In this document: positions 39,550-48,476 of the stretch, piece after piece
Numbering within the stretch: the stretch's first letter is position 1
How the letters are laid out: each line of letters begins with the position of its first letter
Assembly (NCBI RefSeq): GCF_004332295.1
Contig: NZ_RXLP01000002.1
Coordinates: 106,978 to 170,977 of the forward strand
Source of the DNA: Alloscardovia theropitheci
GTDB taxonomy: Bacteria; Actinomycetota; Actinomycetes; Actinomycetales; Bifidobacteriaceae
Length of the DNA: 64,000 nucleotides
Reading direction: 5' to 3'
The notes under the pieces: model-generated
Told to the model about the DNA's origin: nothing
What the model saw: the letters and a program-made list of their open reading frames with translations, nothing else
Databases searched by the model: none
Program-made: the position numbers and the translations under genes

Positions 39550-40971
39550 TTAAAACAGCGCTCCCTGACTAAATTCATCATCCTCCTCAGCTACGGAATT
39601 TATCGGCTTTTGCATAGCTCGAACGGCCAGCGCATCTTCTTTTGACAGTACAGCTACTGCATTATCCGAATTTACACGAAGTTGTGTATCAAGAAGAACA
39701 GCATCCTGGCTGACGACAAATGCACGTGGATTCAGACCTTGAAGGTATAGCCCATCTAAACCCTGCACTCGAGACATCGCCACATATCCCATGCCGGGCG
39801 CAAAAGTTCGTTGTAAATCCATGACTGCGCGATGTAAAGTCATTCCCTGTGATTTGTGAATCGTTATACCCCATGCACATCGCAATGGCACTTGCGATAC
39901 CACTGCTAGAACCGTTTCAACGTCAGTAATTTCCCAATCAGCTGGCTTCATGGTCACGATATGCCCATTATCAAATTCGACAATCGGCCATCCACCTTTT
40001 GACGCTGACGTAAAGGATTTCACGATTCCAAGAGAACCATTGACGTACTGCTTATCCGGATCGTTACGCAACGCCATAACACTTGCTCCCTCACGAAGAA
40101 CAAGATTTTCAGGAGCAAGCATAGTCTTTTTAAGACGGTCAACAAGCTGAGCTGATCCAGCGCTCGTAGCTACAAAAGTATGGGCAGGACCAGTTAAACG
40201 ATTTAATTGAAGATCATTAAGCGTATCTGCTTGTTTATTCGAGGGAAAAAGATGAGTAATAATGTCATTATCATCATAATCTGCCGTGACTCGCTGAGCT
40301 ATCGTGTCGTAATCGCCTTGACTAACGTTTCCTTCTCTTATAGATGTCAGCACGCTTAAAAGCTGACCATCATCTTGCCGATGCTGCTCTGTCAAATAGC
40401 ACACAATCGGGTTAAGAGTATCCCACGCAAAAGATTCAGTAATAAATCCTTCCATATTCTTACCCTGCAAAGCATATTTTTCTTGCATCTGCATGGTCTC
40501 TAGGGATACCCCTAAAATATCCGAATTCCGCGAGGACACCGACACCGGTGGTAGCTGGAAGAAATCACCCGAGATAACAACCTGCAATCCCCCAAAAGGT
40601 TCATTATTTTTGCGAGCGCGTCGACATACTTCATCCACGAGGTCGAAAAACCATGCATGAATCATTGACACTTCATCAATAACAAGAACGTCAGCGTTCA
40701 CTAAAGACTTCTTACGCCTGGTCAAAATCCGTTTCATAACTGCGTCAGTTAGTGCAGTAGAAATACCGATACCACTAAAAGAATGAATGGTCTGACCGTT
40801 GATATGAGTTGCGGCGATTCCCGTTGACGCAGTTACAGCTACCGATTTGCCGTTTTTACGCGCCTGAGTAATGAATTGGTTTAAGACATATGTCTTACCA
40901 GCTCCGGGCGCACCCGTGAGATACACAGATGCGCCTGCATTCATTATGTCGAGAGCTTGGGATTGGAGCAT
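39550..40971 (-). CDS. PIF1-like SF1 DNA helicase
   Basis: 473 residues. Walker A is GAPGAGKT at 20-27, Walker B VLVIDEVSM, and motif III ISGDFFQLPPV. The helicase C-terminal part is GITIHKSQGMTLHRAVMDL and VAMSRVQGLDGLYL. These are PIF1/RecD-type features: 5'-3' helicases acting on forks, G-quadruplexes or recombination intermediates. No nuclease or accessory domain is seen, apart from a short acidic C-terminal tail. The partner or process is not shown by the neighbours (proS, orn). Confidence 0.9.
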   Translation of the reverse strand: MLQSQALDIMNAGASVYLTGAPGAGKTYVLNQFITQARKNGKSVAVTASTGIAATHINGQTIHSFSGIGISTALTDAVMKRILTRRKKSLVNADVLVIDEVSMIHAWFFDLVDEVCRRARKNNEPFGGLQVVISGDFFQLPPVSVSSRNSDILGVSLETMQMQEKYALQGKNMEGFITESFAWDTLNPIVCYLTEQHRQDDGQLLSVLTSIREGNVSQGDYDTIAQRVTADYDDNDIITHLFPSNKQADTLNDLQLNRLTGPAHTFVATSAGSAQLVDRLKKTMLAPENLVLREGASVMALRNDPDKQYVNGSLGIVKSFTSASKGGWPIVEFDNGHIVTMKPADWEITDVETVLAVVSQVPLRCAWGITIHKSQGMTLHRAVMDLQRTFAPGMGYVAMSRVQGLDGLYLQGLNPRAFVVSQDAVLLDTQLRVNSDNAVAVLSKEDALAVRAMQKPINSVAEEDDEFSQGALF

Positions 40972-41100
40972 AAAAGGCTTTCATTGTTCGGCACTGTAGC
41001 TTAACGGGCTATGCTCGTATGCGTTTATTGCAATTTTATAACATTTGCAATTGTTCAGCGCACACGCTAATAGCATTCTCAAAGTTACAGAATAGCGAAT

Positions 41101-41805
41101 TTAGTAGTCGGCTTTTTCTGGAGTACTGCTATCAGTAAGAGCATTCCCCTCTTTTTCGTACGTGCGAAGCAAACTTGTCGATTCAATATACTGCGCACCC
41201 GATTGAGCTTCTTGTTCAGTTGGTAAATCTTTGACGAACATCATCTGACGGTAGTAGCGCAATTCATCAATGGACTCAATAATGTCCGCAAGTGCACGAT
41301 GTCCACCATGCTTAGCAGGTTTATTCTCATACACTGCAGGATACCAGCGGCGGCTTAATTCCTTTAGTGTGCTCACATCAATAATACGATAATGCAAATT
41401 ACTCATCAATTGTGGCATGTATTTATCGAGGAACTTTTTATCTGAATGAATTGAATTTCCAGCTAAATGAGCTTTACCATTGCCTTGCGTCGGGAGAAAC
41501 TTTTTCACGTATTCAACAATTTGTTTCTCTGCTTCTTCCAGAGTCAAGCCATTGTCCCATTCAGAGACAAGACCAGAAGACGTGTGCATATGACGTACAA
41601 AATCATTCATATGGTCAATTGCAGCTTGGCTTGGCTTGATAACCAGATCAATACCTTCATCAAGTACGTTCATATTGAAGTCGGTAGGAACGACAGAAAC
41701 CTCGCACAACTCGTCATTATTAATATCAAGACCAGTCATTTCGCAATCAATCCAAATAAGACGCGACTCTTCAGCGCTTAATGCACCTGTTTCTTGTGCC
41801 ATCAT
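41101..41805 (-). CDS. orn: oligoribonuclease
   Basis: A 3'-5' exoribonuclease that degrades 2-5-mers, including pGpG. The DEDDh motifs are visible: D20/E22 in [10 protein letters not shown] and [17 protein letters not shown] near the end. The C terminus is extended beyond the usual 180-200 residues by a short acidic tail. GGAGG sits immediately before a double ATG; initiation at the second ATG (41802) would give better spacing. It is divergent from the alpha-glucosidase gene. Confidence 0.95.
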   Translation of the reverse strand: MMAQETGALSAEESRLIWIDCEMTGLDINNDELCEVSVVPTDFNMNVLDEGIDLVIKPSQAAIDHMNDFVRHMHTSSGLVSEWDNGLTLEEAEKQIVEYVKKFLPTQGNGKAHLAGNSIHSDKKFLDKYMPQLMSNLHYRIIDVSTLKELSRRWYPAVYENKPAKHGGHRALADIIESIDELRYYRQMMFVKDLPTEQEAQSGAQYIESTSLLRTYEKEGNALTDSSTPEKADY

Positions 41806-41909
41806 TCCTCCAATTTTTCTATCCTTGGCTCACTAACTACGTTACTGAACGAAGGAGCATCGAAATCTTTATTTCTTCTCATTAGACTACTCCTGTGCAT
41901 GGTCTCTTC

Positions 41910-41930
41910 TATAATGAAAACGTTATCATT
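41910..41930 (+). promoter_or_regulatory. LacI-type operator overlapping the -10 of the alpha-glucosidase promoter
   Basis: AATGAAAACGTTATCATT (41913-41930) is an 18-bp palindrome with 8 of 9 matching pairs centred on CG, the classic LacI/GalR-type operator shape. It overlaps a consensus -10, TATAAT (41910-41915), 28 bases before the ATG at 41958, so binding should block transcription. No obvious -35. Confidence 0.7.
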
Positions 41931-41957
41931 GAACTCGCAACTTAATGGAGAGAAGCT

Positions 41958-43676
41958 ATGACTCACAATACAGTAAACGCTGATTTGTGGTGGCAAAATG
42001 CCGTTGTTTATCAAATCTATCCACGATCTTTTGCTGACACCACAGGAAATGGATTGGGCGATATTAAAGGCATCACAGCTCATATGGATTATTTGGCCAA
42101 GCTTGGCGTAGATGCGATTTGGCTGTCACCATTCTATCCTTCCGCGCTTGCTGATGGTGGTTACGACGTAGACGATTATCGTAATGTGGATCCTCGTTTA
42201 GGCAATATGGACGATTTCGATCAGATGGTTCATGCTGCACACGAACGCAATATTAAAGTCATCGTTGATATCGTCCCAAATCATAGCTCGAACCGCCATG
42301 AATTCTTTAAGGCAGCTCTCGCTGCCGGCAAAGGTTCTCCTGAGCGAGATCGTTATATCTTCCGTGATGGTCGCGGCGAAAACGGTGAGCTTCCTCCAAA
42401 TGATTGGGAATCCATATTTGGTGGTTCGGCATGGCAGCGTGTAGAAGATGGTCAATGGTATCTTCATATGTTCGCCCCAGAACAACCTGATTGGAATTGG
42501 GATAATCCAGATGTTCATCAGGAGTTCCTCACCACTCTTCGATTCTGGTGTGATCATGGTACTGATGGTTTCCGTGTTGATGTGGCTCATGCTTTGAAGA
42601 AGGACATGAATTCTCCAGAACTTGATCAGGTATCTCCTCGAGATGGCGCTGATCGAACCGATGGTTCACACCCTCTCTTCGATCGTAATGAGGTTCATGA
42701 AATCTACGCGCAATGGCGAAAGCTCTTCAATGAATATAATCCACCACGCTTTGCTGTAGCGGAAGCATGGGTACATCCTGCTCGCCAGTATCTCTATGCT
42801 AGCCCTGACGACCTCGGGCAGATTTTCAACTTCGCTTTTGCAATGAAGATGTGGGCTCGCAACAATTTCCATGAGGCTATTGAAGCCGGTATTGAAACAA
42901 CAGAACGTTCAGGATCTACTGCTACATGGGTTATGAGCAATCACGATTTGATTCGTCATGCTTCTCGTTTCGCTTTACCACAAATTCAAGCACCAAATGA
43001 GCATCAGATTGCTACTGATTGGCTTCTTCGCGATGGTGGTACTTATGAGGAAAACCGCGAACTGGGCACTCGTCGATCTCGCGCTGCTTTACTTCTCGAA
43101 ATGGCACTACCTGGTTCAGCATATGTCTATCAAGGCGAAGAGCTTGGCCTCTTTGAAGTAGCCGATATACCTTGGGATCAGCTTGAAGATCCAAGCGCAT
43201 TCTCAAGCCATGACAATGGTAAGATTAAGGGTCGTGATGGCTGCCGTGTACCATTGCCATGGATTGGTTCTGATGCTGAAGGTTCATTTGGATTCTCGCC
43301 AGAAAACGCTTCTGAGAGGCCTCATCTTCCTCAACCTCAATGGTATAAAGATTTTGCGGCTGACGTAGAAGATGACGATCCAGACTCCATGCTCAACCTT
43401 TATCGTGAAACTTTGCGTTTACGACACGAATTGCAGGCAACTGATCATACAATCGAGTGGCTTGATGAAGACAAGGAAAGTGGCTTGCCAGATGGCGCAG
43501 ACGGCAATATGGGCGGCGTCATCGCGTATAAGCGTTCGAACGGATGGGCAAATATCACTAACTTCTCAGCAACACCAGCGGAGCTTCCTCATGGCACAGT
43601 TCTCTTAACTTCTGGTCCGCTCACAGCTGATGGCAAGCTTCCTCAGGATACTTCTGCGTGGATTCAGTTAGACTAG
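41958..43676 (+). CDS. alpha-glucosidase / oligo-1,6-glucosidase, GH13
   Basis: A cytoplasmic 572-residue glycosidase releasing glucose from alpha-linked oligosaccharides. The GH13 catalytic triad: nucleophile D208 (GFRVDVAHA), acid/base E269 (AVAEAWV), third Asp D330 (SNHD). N-terminal VVYQIYPRSFADTTGNGLGDI and the GH13 fold are typical. Exact linkage preference cannot be read. SD GGAGAG precedes the ATG. A LacI-type operator upstream implies sugar-inducible control; the regulator gene is not adjacent. Confidence 0.93.
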   Translation: MTHNTVNADLWWQNAVVYQIYPRSFADTTGNGLGDIKGITAHMDYLAKLGVDAIWLSPFYPSALADGGYDVDDYRNVDPRLGNMDDFDQMVHAAHERNIKVIVDIVPNHSSNRHEFFKAALAAGKGSPERDRYIFRDGRGENGELPPNDWESIFGGSAWQRVEDGQWYLHMFAPEQPDWNWDNPDVHQEFLTTLRFWCDHGTDGFRVDVAHALKKDMNSPELDQVSPRDGADRTDGSHPLFDRNEVHEIYAQWRKLFNEYNPPRFAVAEAWVHPARQYLYASPDDLGQIFNFAFAMKMWARNNFHEAIEAGIETTERSGSTATWVMSNHDLIRHASRFALPQIQAPNEHQIATDWLLRDGGTYEENRELGTRRSRAALLLEMALPGSAYVYQGEELGLFEVADIPWDQLEDPSAFSSHDNGKIKGRDGCRVPLPWIGSDAEGSFGFSPENASERPHLPQPQWYKDFAADVEDDDPDSMLNLYRETLRLRHELQATDHTIEWLDEDKESGLPDGADGNMGGVIAYKRSNGWANITNFSATPAELPHGTVLLTSGPLTADGKLPQDTSAWIQLD

Positions 43677-43714
43677 TCTTACCGACAAATACACGTCTTG
43701 TACAAGGAGTAATA

Positions 43715-44251
43715 ATGCAAGCAATTATGCACACCACAATGGGCGACATCACTATCGAACTTTTCCCTGAGGATGCACCTATCACCGTCGAGAATTTTGC
43801 AGGTCTCGCGACAGGCGAGAAGGAATGGACCGACCCACTTACTGGTGAAAAATCTCATGAGCCTTTTTATAACGGATTGATTTTCCATCGCATTATTAAG
43901 GACTTCATGATTCAAGGTGGAGACCCACTAGGAACTGGTGTAGGTGGACCAGGCTATAACTTTGATGATGAAATTAACAAGCATAGCTTTGCTGAACCAT
44001 ACAAGCTTGCTATGGCTAATGCTGGGCGCCGTCCAAATCCATTTACTGGAAAGCTTTCCGGAACTAATGGCTCACAGTTCTTCATTACTACGGTTCCAAC
44101 TACATGGCTTGATGGTAAGCACACCATTTTTGGTGAAGTGACCGATGAAACATCACGCAAGGTTGTAGACGCTATTAATGAAGTGGCAACCGATGCACGC
44201 GATAATCCGCTTGAACCAGTTATGATTGAATCAATCGAGATTATCAAGTAA
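43715..44251 (+). CDS. peptidyl-prolyl cis-trans isomerase (cyclophilin)
   Basis: 178 residues from the ATG at 43715, which has a good SD (AAGGAG); the frame runs 19 codons further into the alpha-glucosidase end. Cyclophilin features: MHTTMGDITIELFPEDAPITVENF, FHRIIKDFMIQGGDPLGTG, NGSQFFIT and WLDGKHTIFGEV. No signal peptide, so cytoplasmic. It lies 38 bases after the alpha-glucosidase stop and may be co-transcribed. Confidence 0.94.
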   Translation: MQAIMHTTMGDITIELFPEDAPITVENFAGLATGEKEWTDPLTGEKSHEPFYNGLIFHRIIKDFMIQGGDPLGTGVGGPGYNFDDEINKHSFAEPYKLAMANAGRRPNPFTGKLSGTNGSQFFITTVPTTWLDGKHTIFGEVTDETSRKVVDAINEVATDARDNPLEPVMIESIEIIK

Positions 44252-44278
44252 GAGGCATTTCCCTTTAGCTATTTCTCC

Positions 44279-44317
44279 AAGAAGGTGGAATCATATATAG
44301 TATGATTCCACCTTCTT
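44279..44317. terminator. 17-bp perfect hairpin ending the cyclophilin transcript
   Basis: Arms 44279-44295 and 44301-44317 with a 5-base loop, between convergent genes. No T run follows on either side, but the stem is very strong. It separates housekeeping genes from the secretion-like locus. Confidence 0.75.
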
Positions 44318-44341
44318 GTCGTATTACATATATTATGCTTT

Positions 44342-45565
44342 TTAGCGTTTTTCGAGAATGAAATCCTCTTCTGCTAAACGTAATTTTACCGGACTGGTTG
44401 CGTGAACGCTATGATGCGGTGCGATTCTCGCGTCATTGACATATGTCCCATTTCGAGAACCCATATCTGTTATTTCAAAGCCATCGCCTGAAATCTCTAC
44501 TGTCACGTGAATACGACTAATATCTGAGTTCCCGCTGACGTGAATAAGACTTCGTGACGATCTGCCAATTGTTGCTTCATATGCTGCCACGGGGTACGTC
44601 TTACTATCCGACAACCGCGTCAGAACGATGAGAGCATTGGTTCCGGTTCCAAGACTTCCCCAGGAATTATTATCCTCAACAGATTCGTATACTTGATTAT
44701 CCCGTATATCATCTATGTGCGTATAATTTTGAAGACACTCATCTACCTTCTCATCGTCATGATTCGTCTCATTTACTGCAACACCGACCATTTGAGGCTC
44801 TTGCGCGAACTGTTGACTTATATCATTTACGTTCCTCAAGGAATCCGCCGAATAGTTAATAGCCGAAAATTGCGGTAATGCAGTAGTTGATGAGGCAAGA
44901 ACTGTTGCACCATCTGGTGGAATATCAAGTGACGAATTTGCAGAATTAGTTTCCGTCGTACTCGATTGAGCATTATCCGTTTGAGTAGATGCAGTATCTG
45001 GGATACTGATTTGTCCGAGAATTTGCTTTACTGTTTGAATATCGTACGTATATCCAATTGTCGGCAATGTGCGAAGATATCCACGCACTGATTCTTCATA
45101 CCCACTTGAAGCTAAGATACGTTCAGAATGTGCAATAAACCTCAAGAAGTCAATGCATTGTTTGCGAGGTTTCTTCGTAAATACTGGTGCAAAAAGGAAA
45201 TACCAATTGCCTGTTGCTTCATTAATATAAATATAGTTATGATCCCACTCAATAAATTCCGGATTAGCATTATGCTGCTCGCAACTATTTAAAAGACCTC
45301 GAATAAGAGTAGCTACGCTTGAAAAGCTCACCGTCATTGTACGATTTTTTAAAAATTGGGCTACAGATGTCAAGCCTGTGACATCGTAATAATATCTCAC
45401 GCTTCTTGATGTTACTTCGAAACGCATTGGCAAAAGATATTGACTATATGAACTGACATTAGCAGCAAAAGTTGCCTGCCCCTCATCAGTCGTATCGCCT
45501 ATAGAAGGATGCATAGTCACAGTTTGCGCGCCGCTAAGGCGATCTAAGCGTACAGAATAATGCAT
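44342..45565 (-). CDS. FHA-domain protein with N-terminal DUF6382-like domain
   Basis: 407 residues. The N-terminal domain (about 1-185) reads a soluble alpha/beta region with FEVTSRSVRYYYDVTG and a kinase-like feel; it resembles the DUF6382 domain that accompanies FHA domains in type VII-like loci (recognition by pattern, not search). A low-complexity linker follows (about 190-305). The C-terminal FHA domain (about 310-407) has GRSSRS, SRIHVTVE and GSRNGTYVN, the phospho-Thr-binding residues. It is cytoplasmic. It likely reads Thr phosphorylation made by the locus kinase, perhaps on the DEGETTLA tails encoded at 58815-59273. It lies downstream of the rest of the locus and is divergent from a small membrane gene. 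Confidence 0.8.
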   Translation of the reverse strand: MHYSVRLDRLSGAQTVTMHPSIGDTTDEGQATFAANVSSYSQYLLPMRFEVTSRSVRYYYDVTGLTSVAQFLKNRTMTVSFSSVATLIRGLLNSCEQHNANPEFIEWDHNYIYINEATGNWYFLFAPVFTKKPRKQCIDFLRFIAHSERILASSGYEESVRGYLRTLPTIGYTYDIQTVKQILGQISIPDTASTQTDNAQSSTTETNSANSSLDIPPDGATVLASSTTALPQFSAINYSADSLRNVNDISQQFAQEPQMVGVAVNETNHDDEKVDECLQNYTHIDDIRDNQVYESVEDNNSWGSLGTGTNALIVLTRLSDSKTYPVAAYEATIGRSSRSLIHVSGNSDISRIHVTVEISGDGFEITDMGSRNGTYVNDARIAPHHSVHATSPVKLRLAEEDFILEKR

Positions 45566-45604
45566 AACTTATCTTTCGTTAAAATCTCCTGATACATTAT
45601 AAGT

Positions 45605-45787
45605 ATGACTTTCACCGAATTTATAAAAAACAATATTTTTATCATTATTATTGCAATTGCTGCAATAGTCGGTATCGTACGTTTCGGTATTATTGCACCG
45701 AATACCTTATTAATGTGGCTATGGATAGCGGTACTTATTATTAACGTGATAACTTTAGGAATTCGTTGGTCTTCTCGTAAAAAATAA
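45605..45787 (+). CDS. small two-helix membrane protein
   Basis: 60 residues with two predicted membrane helices (about 9-29 and 33-53) and a basic C terminus (RWSSRKK). There is no SD; a TATAAG lies right before the ATG, so if real it may be leaderless or start elsewhere. It is the only plus-strand gene in the secretion-like locus, divergent from the FHA gene and convergent with the WXG100-like gene. Hydrophobic pattern plus a terminator at its end support it. Function unknown. Confidence 0.5.
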   Translation: MTFTEFIKNNIFIIIIAIAAIVGIVRFGIIAPNTLLMWLWIAVLIINVITLGIRWSSRKK

Positions 45788-45830
45788 GGTAATGGGTGCG
45801 TAGGCTTTGTGCCTATACACCCATTACCTT
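45786..45830. terminator. bidirectional terminator
   Basis: A 13-bp outer stem (45786-45798 with 45818-45830) plus a 5-bp inner stem and 5-base loop. On the minus strand ATTTTTTACG follows, ending the WXG100-like transcript; it also overlaps the end of the small membrane gene. Confidence 0.85.
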
Positions 45831-45847
45831 ATATGGAAAAGTATAAA

Positions 45848-46144
45848 CTACTGACGTGCAGCAGAAGCCAAAGAGCTATCGAGATCTTGCATAGACTGCT
45901 TAGCCTTATCCAAGAAGCTGCTCATACCAGTAAGACCCTGAATGGTCTGGGAAGCACCCTTATTGAAATCGTCATAAGAACGCTGGAATTCTCCAGAAGC
46001 CTTATCGGTTACAAAGCCAGAAGCTACAAGCTGATCTACCAAAGACTTGAGATTGCGCAAAGTATTCTGCAATTCCTGCTCGCCAGAATTGAGCTTGCTG
46101 GATACTGATTCGAGATCGCCATAGCTGACGTTTACATTTGCCAT
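45848..46144 (-). CDS. WXG100/ESAT-6-like small secreted protein
   Basis: 98 residues from the ATG at 46144 (SD AGAAAGG); the longer frame to 46219 has no SD. The sequence is entirely helical with a central turn and Phe in the i+8 region (ASGFVTDKASGEF), as in WXG100 hairpins; the tryptophan of the W-x-G motif is missing and only the Gly remains. No signal peptide. Expected to be exported as a dimer by the EssC-like ATPase. It is the last gene of the main minus-strand run, followed by a strong terminator. Confidence 0.8.
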   Translation of the reverse strand: MANVNVSYGDLESVSSKLNSGEQELQNTLRNLKSLVDQLVASGFVTDKASGEFQRSYDDFNKGASQTIQGLTGMSSFLDKAKQSMQDLDSSLASAARQ

Positions 46145-46253
46145 GAGGGCACCCTTTCTATAAAGATTTATAAAAAACCCACTACTTAGCTTAGCATAGA
46201 GCCCGACGACATGCGACACAATGTATCCGCACGTTGTTCTTATTCTCTAAATT

Positions 46254-47036
46254 TTACGATTCGTCTGTGGCGCTTGCTGCTCCACCAGCACCACCAATAG
46301 CAATAAACAAATCAAACACCGCAACAATAGCCGTAAACCACTCATACGCCGCATCCACATCACCACGATCAGCAAAATAACGCATAGTCAACAAATCCAT
46401 CACAAACGAAAAAACACTAATAACACACAAACCAACAGAAAAAGCAAACAAACCCGGCCTAAACGACGAAAACACCAAAGACACACCCCAAAACACCACA
46501 GACACACTCACACCAAGAACAACAATCACCACCCACACACGAGAAAACCACTCCAACAACCAATCAAACACACAAACACTAACAAACCCCGCCACCATAA
46601 ACGGCACAAAAATAAACCCCAACTCATTCAAACCAAACCAACTCGCACTCAACGAACCGCAAGCTGAAGCAAAACCAAGATCCATTAAAATACCAAAAAC
46701 AAAAACAACACTTCTTCCTTTCACGGTTTTGGTTACCGTAGAAAACCAAGCAAAGGGCGGCATCAAAATAAACGCCGTAAAAAGTGAAATAAACACGGCG
46801 AAGAATCGCATATCTTCATTATCTTGCCCACCAAAATGCAGAGTAAACAAAAAATTCACAAGATACGCTACAGAGCACAAAATCAGAAGTATTAATAACT
46901 TAGTCTTTGCCCCTTTAAGGGTATATAATTTTCCACCCGGTAACGCTTTACGCACACCACGACCAGAAATCGACATGACATAACCTGCAGGAAACTCTCC
47001 TATTTTCTCCTGCTCAGACAACAAACGCTTCACCAT
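46254..47036 (-). CDS. polytopic membrane protein, member of a locus-specific family (candidate effector partner)
   Basis: About 260 residues from the ATG at 47036; a TTG right after the effector stop could add four codons. A basic head is followed by six to eight hydrophobic helices. The C-terminal segment (MRYFADRG, AYEW, then a helix) matches the ends of two more membrane proteins at 62045-62860 and 62863-63707, so the three are paralogues. It starts 12 bases after a WXG/LXG-like effector gene, the place where an immunity or membrane-partner gene would sit. The plus strand of its middle part is almost only A and C. Function unknown. Confidence 0.75.
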   Translation of the reverse strand: MVKRLLSEQEKIGEFPAGYVMSISGRGVRKALPGGKLYTLKGAKTKLLILLILCSVAYLVNFLFTLHFGGQDNEDMRFFAVFISLFTAFILMPPFAWFSTVTKTVKGRSVVFVFGILMDLGFASACGSLSASWFGLNELGFIFVPFMVAGFVSVCVFDWLLEWFSRVWVVIVVLGVSVSVVFWGVSLVFSSFRPGLFAFSVGLCVISVFSFVMDLLTMRYFADRGDVDAAYEWFTAIVAVFDLFIAIGGAGGAASATDES

Positions 47037-47048
47037 AATAAAACTCAA

Positions 47049-48476
47049 CTATTCAAATAAATTGGATGTTTTAGAAATAAGTTTAGCTATCTTTCCCACA
47101 TCTCCTGTTAATCCAGGAGCTACGACTTGTACCGCACTAAATGTTTTCGAGATAGTTCCAGCTGCATCATTCGAAGGTGCTGGGTTCGTATATGCTTTAT
47201 ATGCATCCTTTACTGTGCTAACCGAGTTCTTTGCGAAATTAAGCGTAGCTTTCGTATCCTTAGCTGTCTTGAATGCATCCTTAAAAACAAGCTTTAACCC
47301 CTTTGAAGCATCGTCAGCTAAGGCATCGCCTTTCACGATATTTGGCATCATGCTCTTAATTACATTGCTCCCAATTTCGTGAGAAATCGCATCTTTAGCG
47401 ATGAAATATTTACCTTCTTTGACTCCCACATGCTCTCCAAAACCAGCAGCCTTAGCAAATAAAGCTTTAGCCTTTGAAGCCTGAGCAGAATGCTTACCAA
47501 TTTTCACTGCTTCCGCAGCGCTTTTAGCTTCTCCAACTGCTTTAATGCCTGCTAGACCAGACCATGCTCCCAAAGTCGAAATCAGCAGATTAAACCCGAA
47601 CTCTGCTAAGCTCATCTCACCACTCAAATACTTTGCACTAGAATCCACCAATGTCACCGCCGAAGCAGCTAACGTTATAGCTGCAAATAGCCAACCCGGT
47701 CCCGGAATAAAGATACTGAGTATACCTACTACAGCGCCTACAAATTCAACTATTTGGACGAATTTCTTCCAGCCCTTGCTATGGAAGAAATCATACGCAC
47801 CTTTCTTAATTTTTTCCATCAAACTCAGCTTCGTAATATTGCCCTGCTGCTGCGCTGTTTGGATCCCTTTCGCCGCTGTCAGAGCAGCCTGATCATAATC
47901 AGATTTGGCACGTGCAATAGTTGTCTTAGCAGTTTCAATTGTTGAATCGTATCCGCTTATTCGAGAATTCAGCCCCGCAATTTGCGATTCAACTAACGAC
48001 CGAGAGGACTCCAAATCACTCTTCTGCTGATCCGAATAACCTGAGGTATCACGATGATTAAGACTGCGTAAATTATCACGTTCGTTATTGAGCTGTGTCT
48101 GTAATGCTTTCTTGGAATTGTATGCTTCTATCGCCTCTTCTAGAGCATGGCCAGCTACCCGCTGCTGAGTACTCATATCTTCAGACCATGTATCAAGCAC
48201 AGTTGATACGCTCTTCATTGCATCATGCAAATCTGAGATTTTCTGAGGAAAATCCCCAAGCATATCGATAAATGCCTTACCAGACTCGCTCATCAACATA
48301 GTTGATGAACTATTCGCTTTGCTTTTCACTTGTTGAAGAGCGGTAGAAAGTTCAGAAAGAGGAGTTACATATTTGCCATTAATATGCGCGGACAAAGAGT
48401 CAACTGATTGAGGGTTTCCCGGAACAGGGTCAGACGAGAAACCTACAATATGCCATTCATCACTACTTGGTCGCAT
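47049..48476 (-). CDS. candidate type VII effector (WXG/LXG-like N terminus, hydrophobic C-terminal domain)
   Basis: 475 residues. The N-terminal helical hairpin and long coiled coil (about 20-225) resemble LXG/WXG secretion domains. A Gly/Pro-containing hydrophobic region (about 238-320, with FIPGPGWLF) could insert in a membrane, and an Ala/Lys-rich tail follows. There is no signal peptide and no toxin motif that I recognise. SD AAGGGG lies within the end of the upstream gene and the ATG directly follows its stop (TAAATG), so they are coupled. The downstream gene codes for a polytopic membrane protein that could be its immunity or docking partner. Confidence 0.65.
   Translation of the reverse strand: MRPSSDEWHIVGFSSDPVPGNPQSVDSLSAHINGKYVTPLSELSTALQQVKSKANSSSTMLMSESGKAFIDMLGDFPQKISDLHDAMKSVSTVLDTWSEDMSTQQRVAGHALEEAIEAYNSKKALQTQLNNERDNLRSLNHRDTSGYSDQQKSDLESSRSLVESQIAGLNSRISGYDSTIETAKTTIARAKSDYDQAALTAAKGIQTAQQQGNITKLSLMEKIKKGAYDFFHSKGWKKFVQIVEFVGAVVGILSIFIPGPGWLFAAITLAASAVTLVDSSAKYLSGEMSLAEFGFNLLISTLGAWSGLAGIKAVGEAKSAAEAVKIGKHSAQASKAKALFAKAAGFGEHVGVKEGKYFIAKDAISHEIGSNVIKSMMPNIVKGDALADDASKGLKLVFKDAFKTAKDTKATLNFAKNSVSTVKDAYKAYTNPAPSNDAAGTISKTFSAVQVVAPGLTGDVGKIAKLISKTSNLFE

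Noticed and set aside
46729..46983. Plus-strand 84-codon frame opposite the membrane gene
   Set aside because: Shadow of the minus-strand gene; no SD or protein-like pattern.
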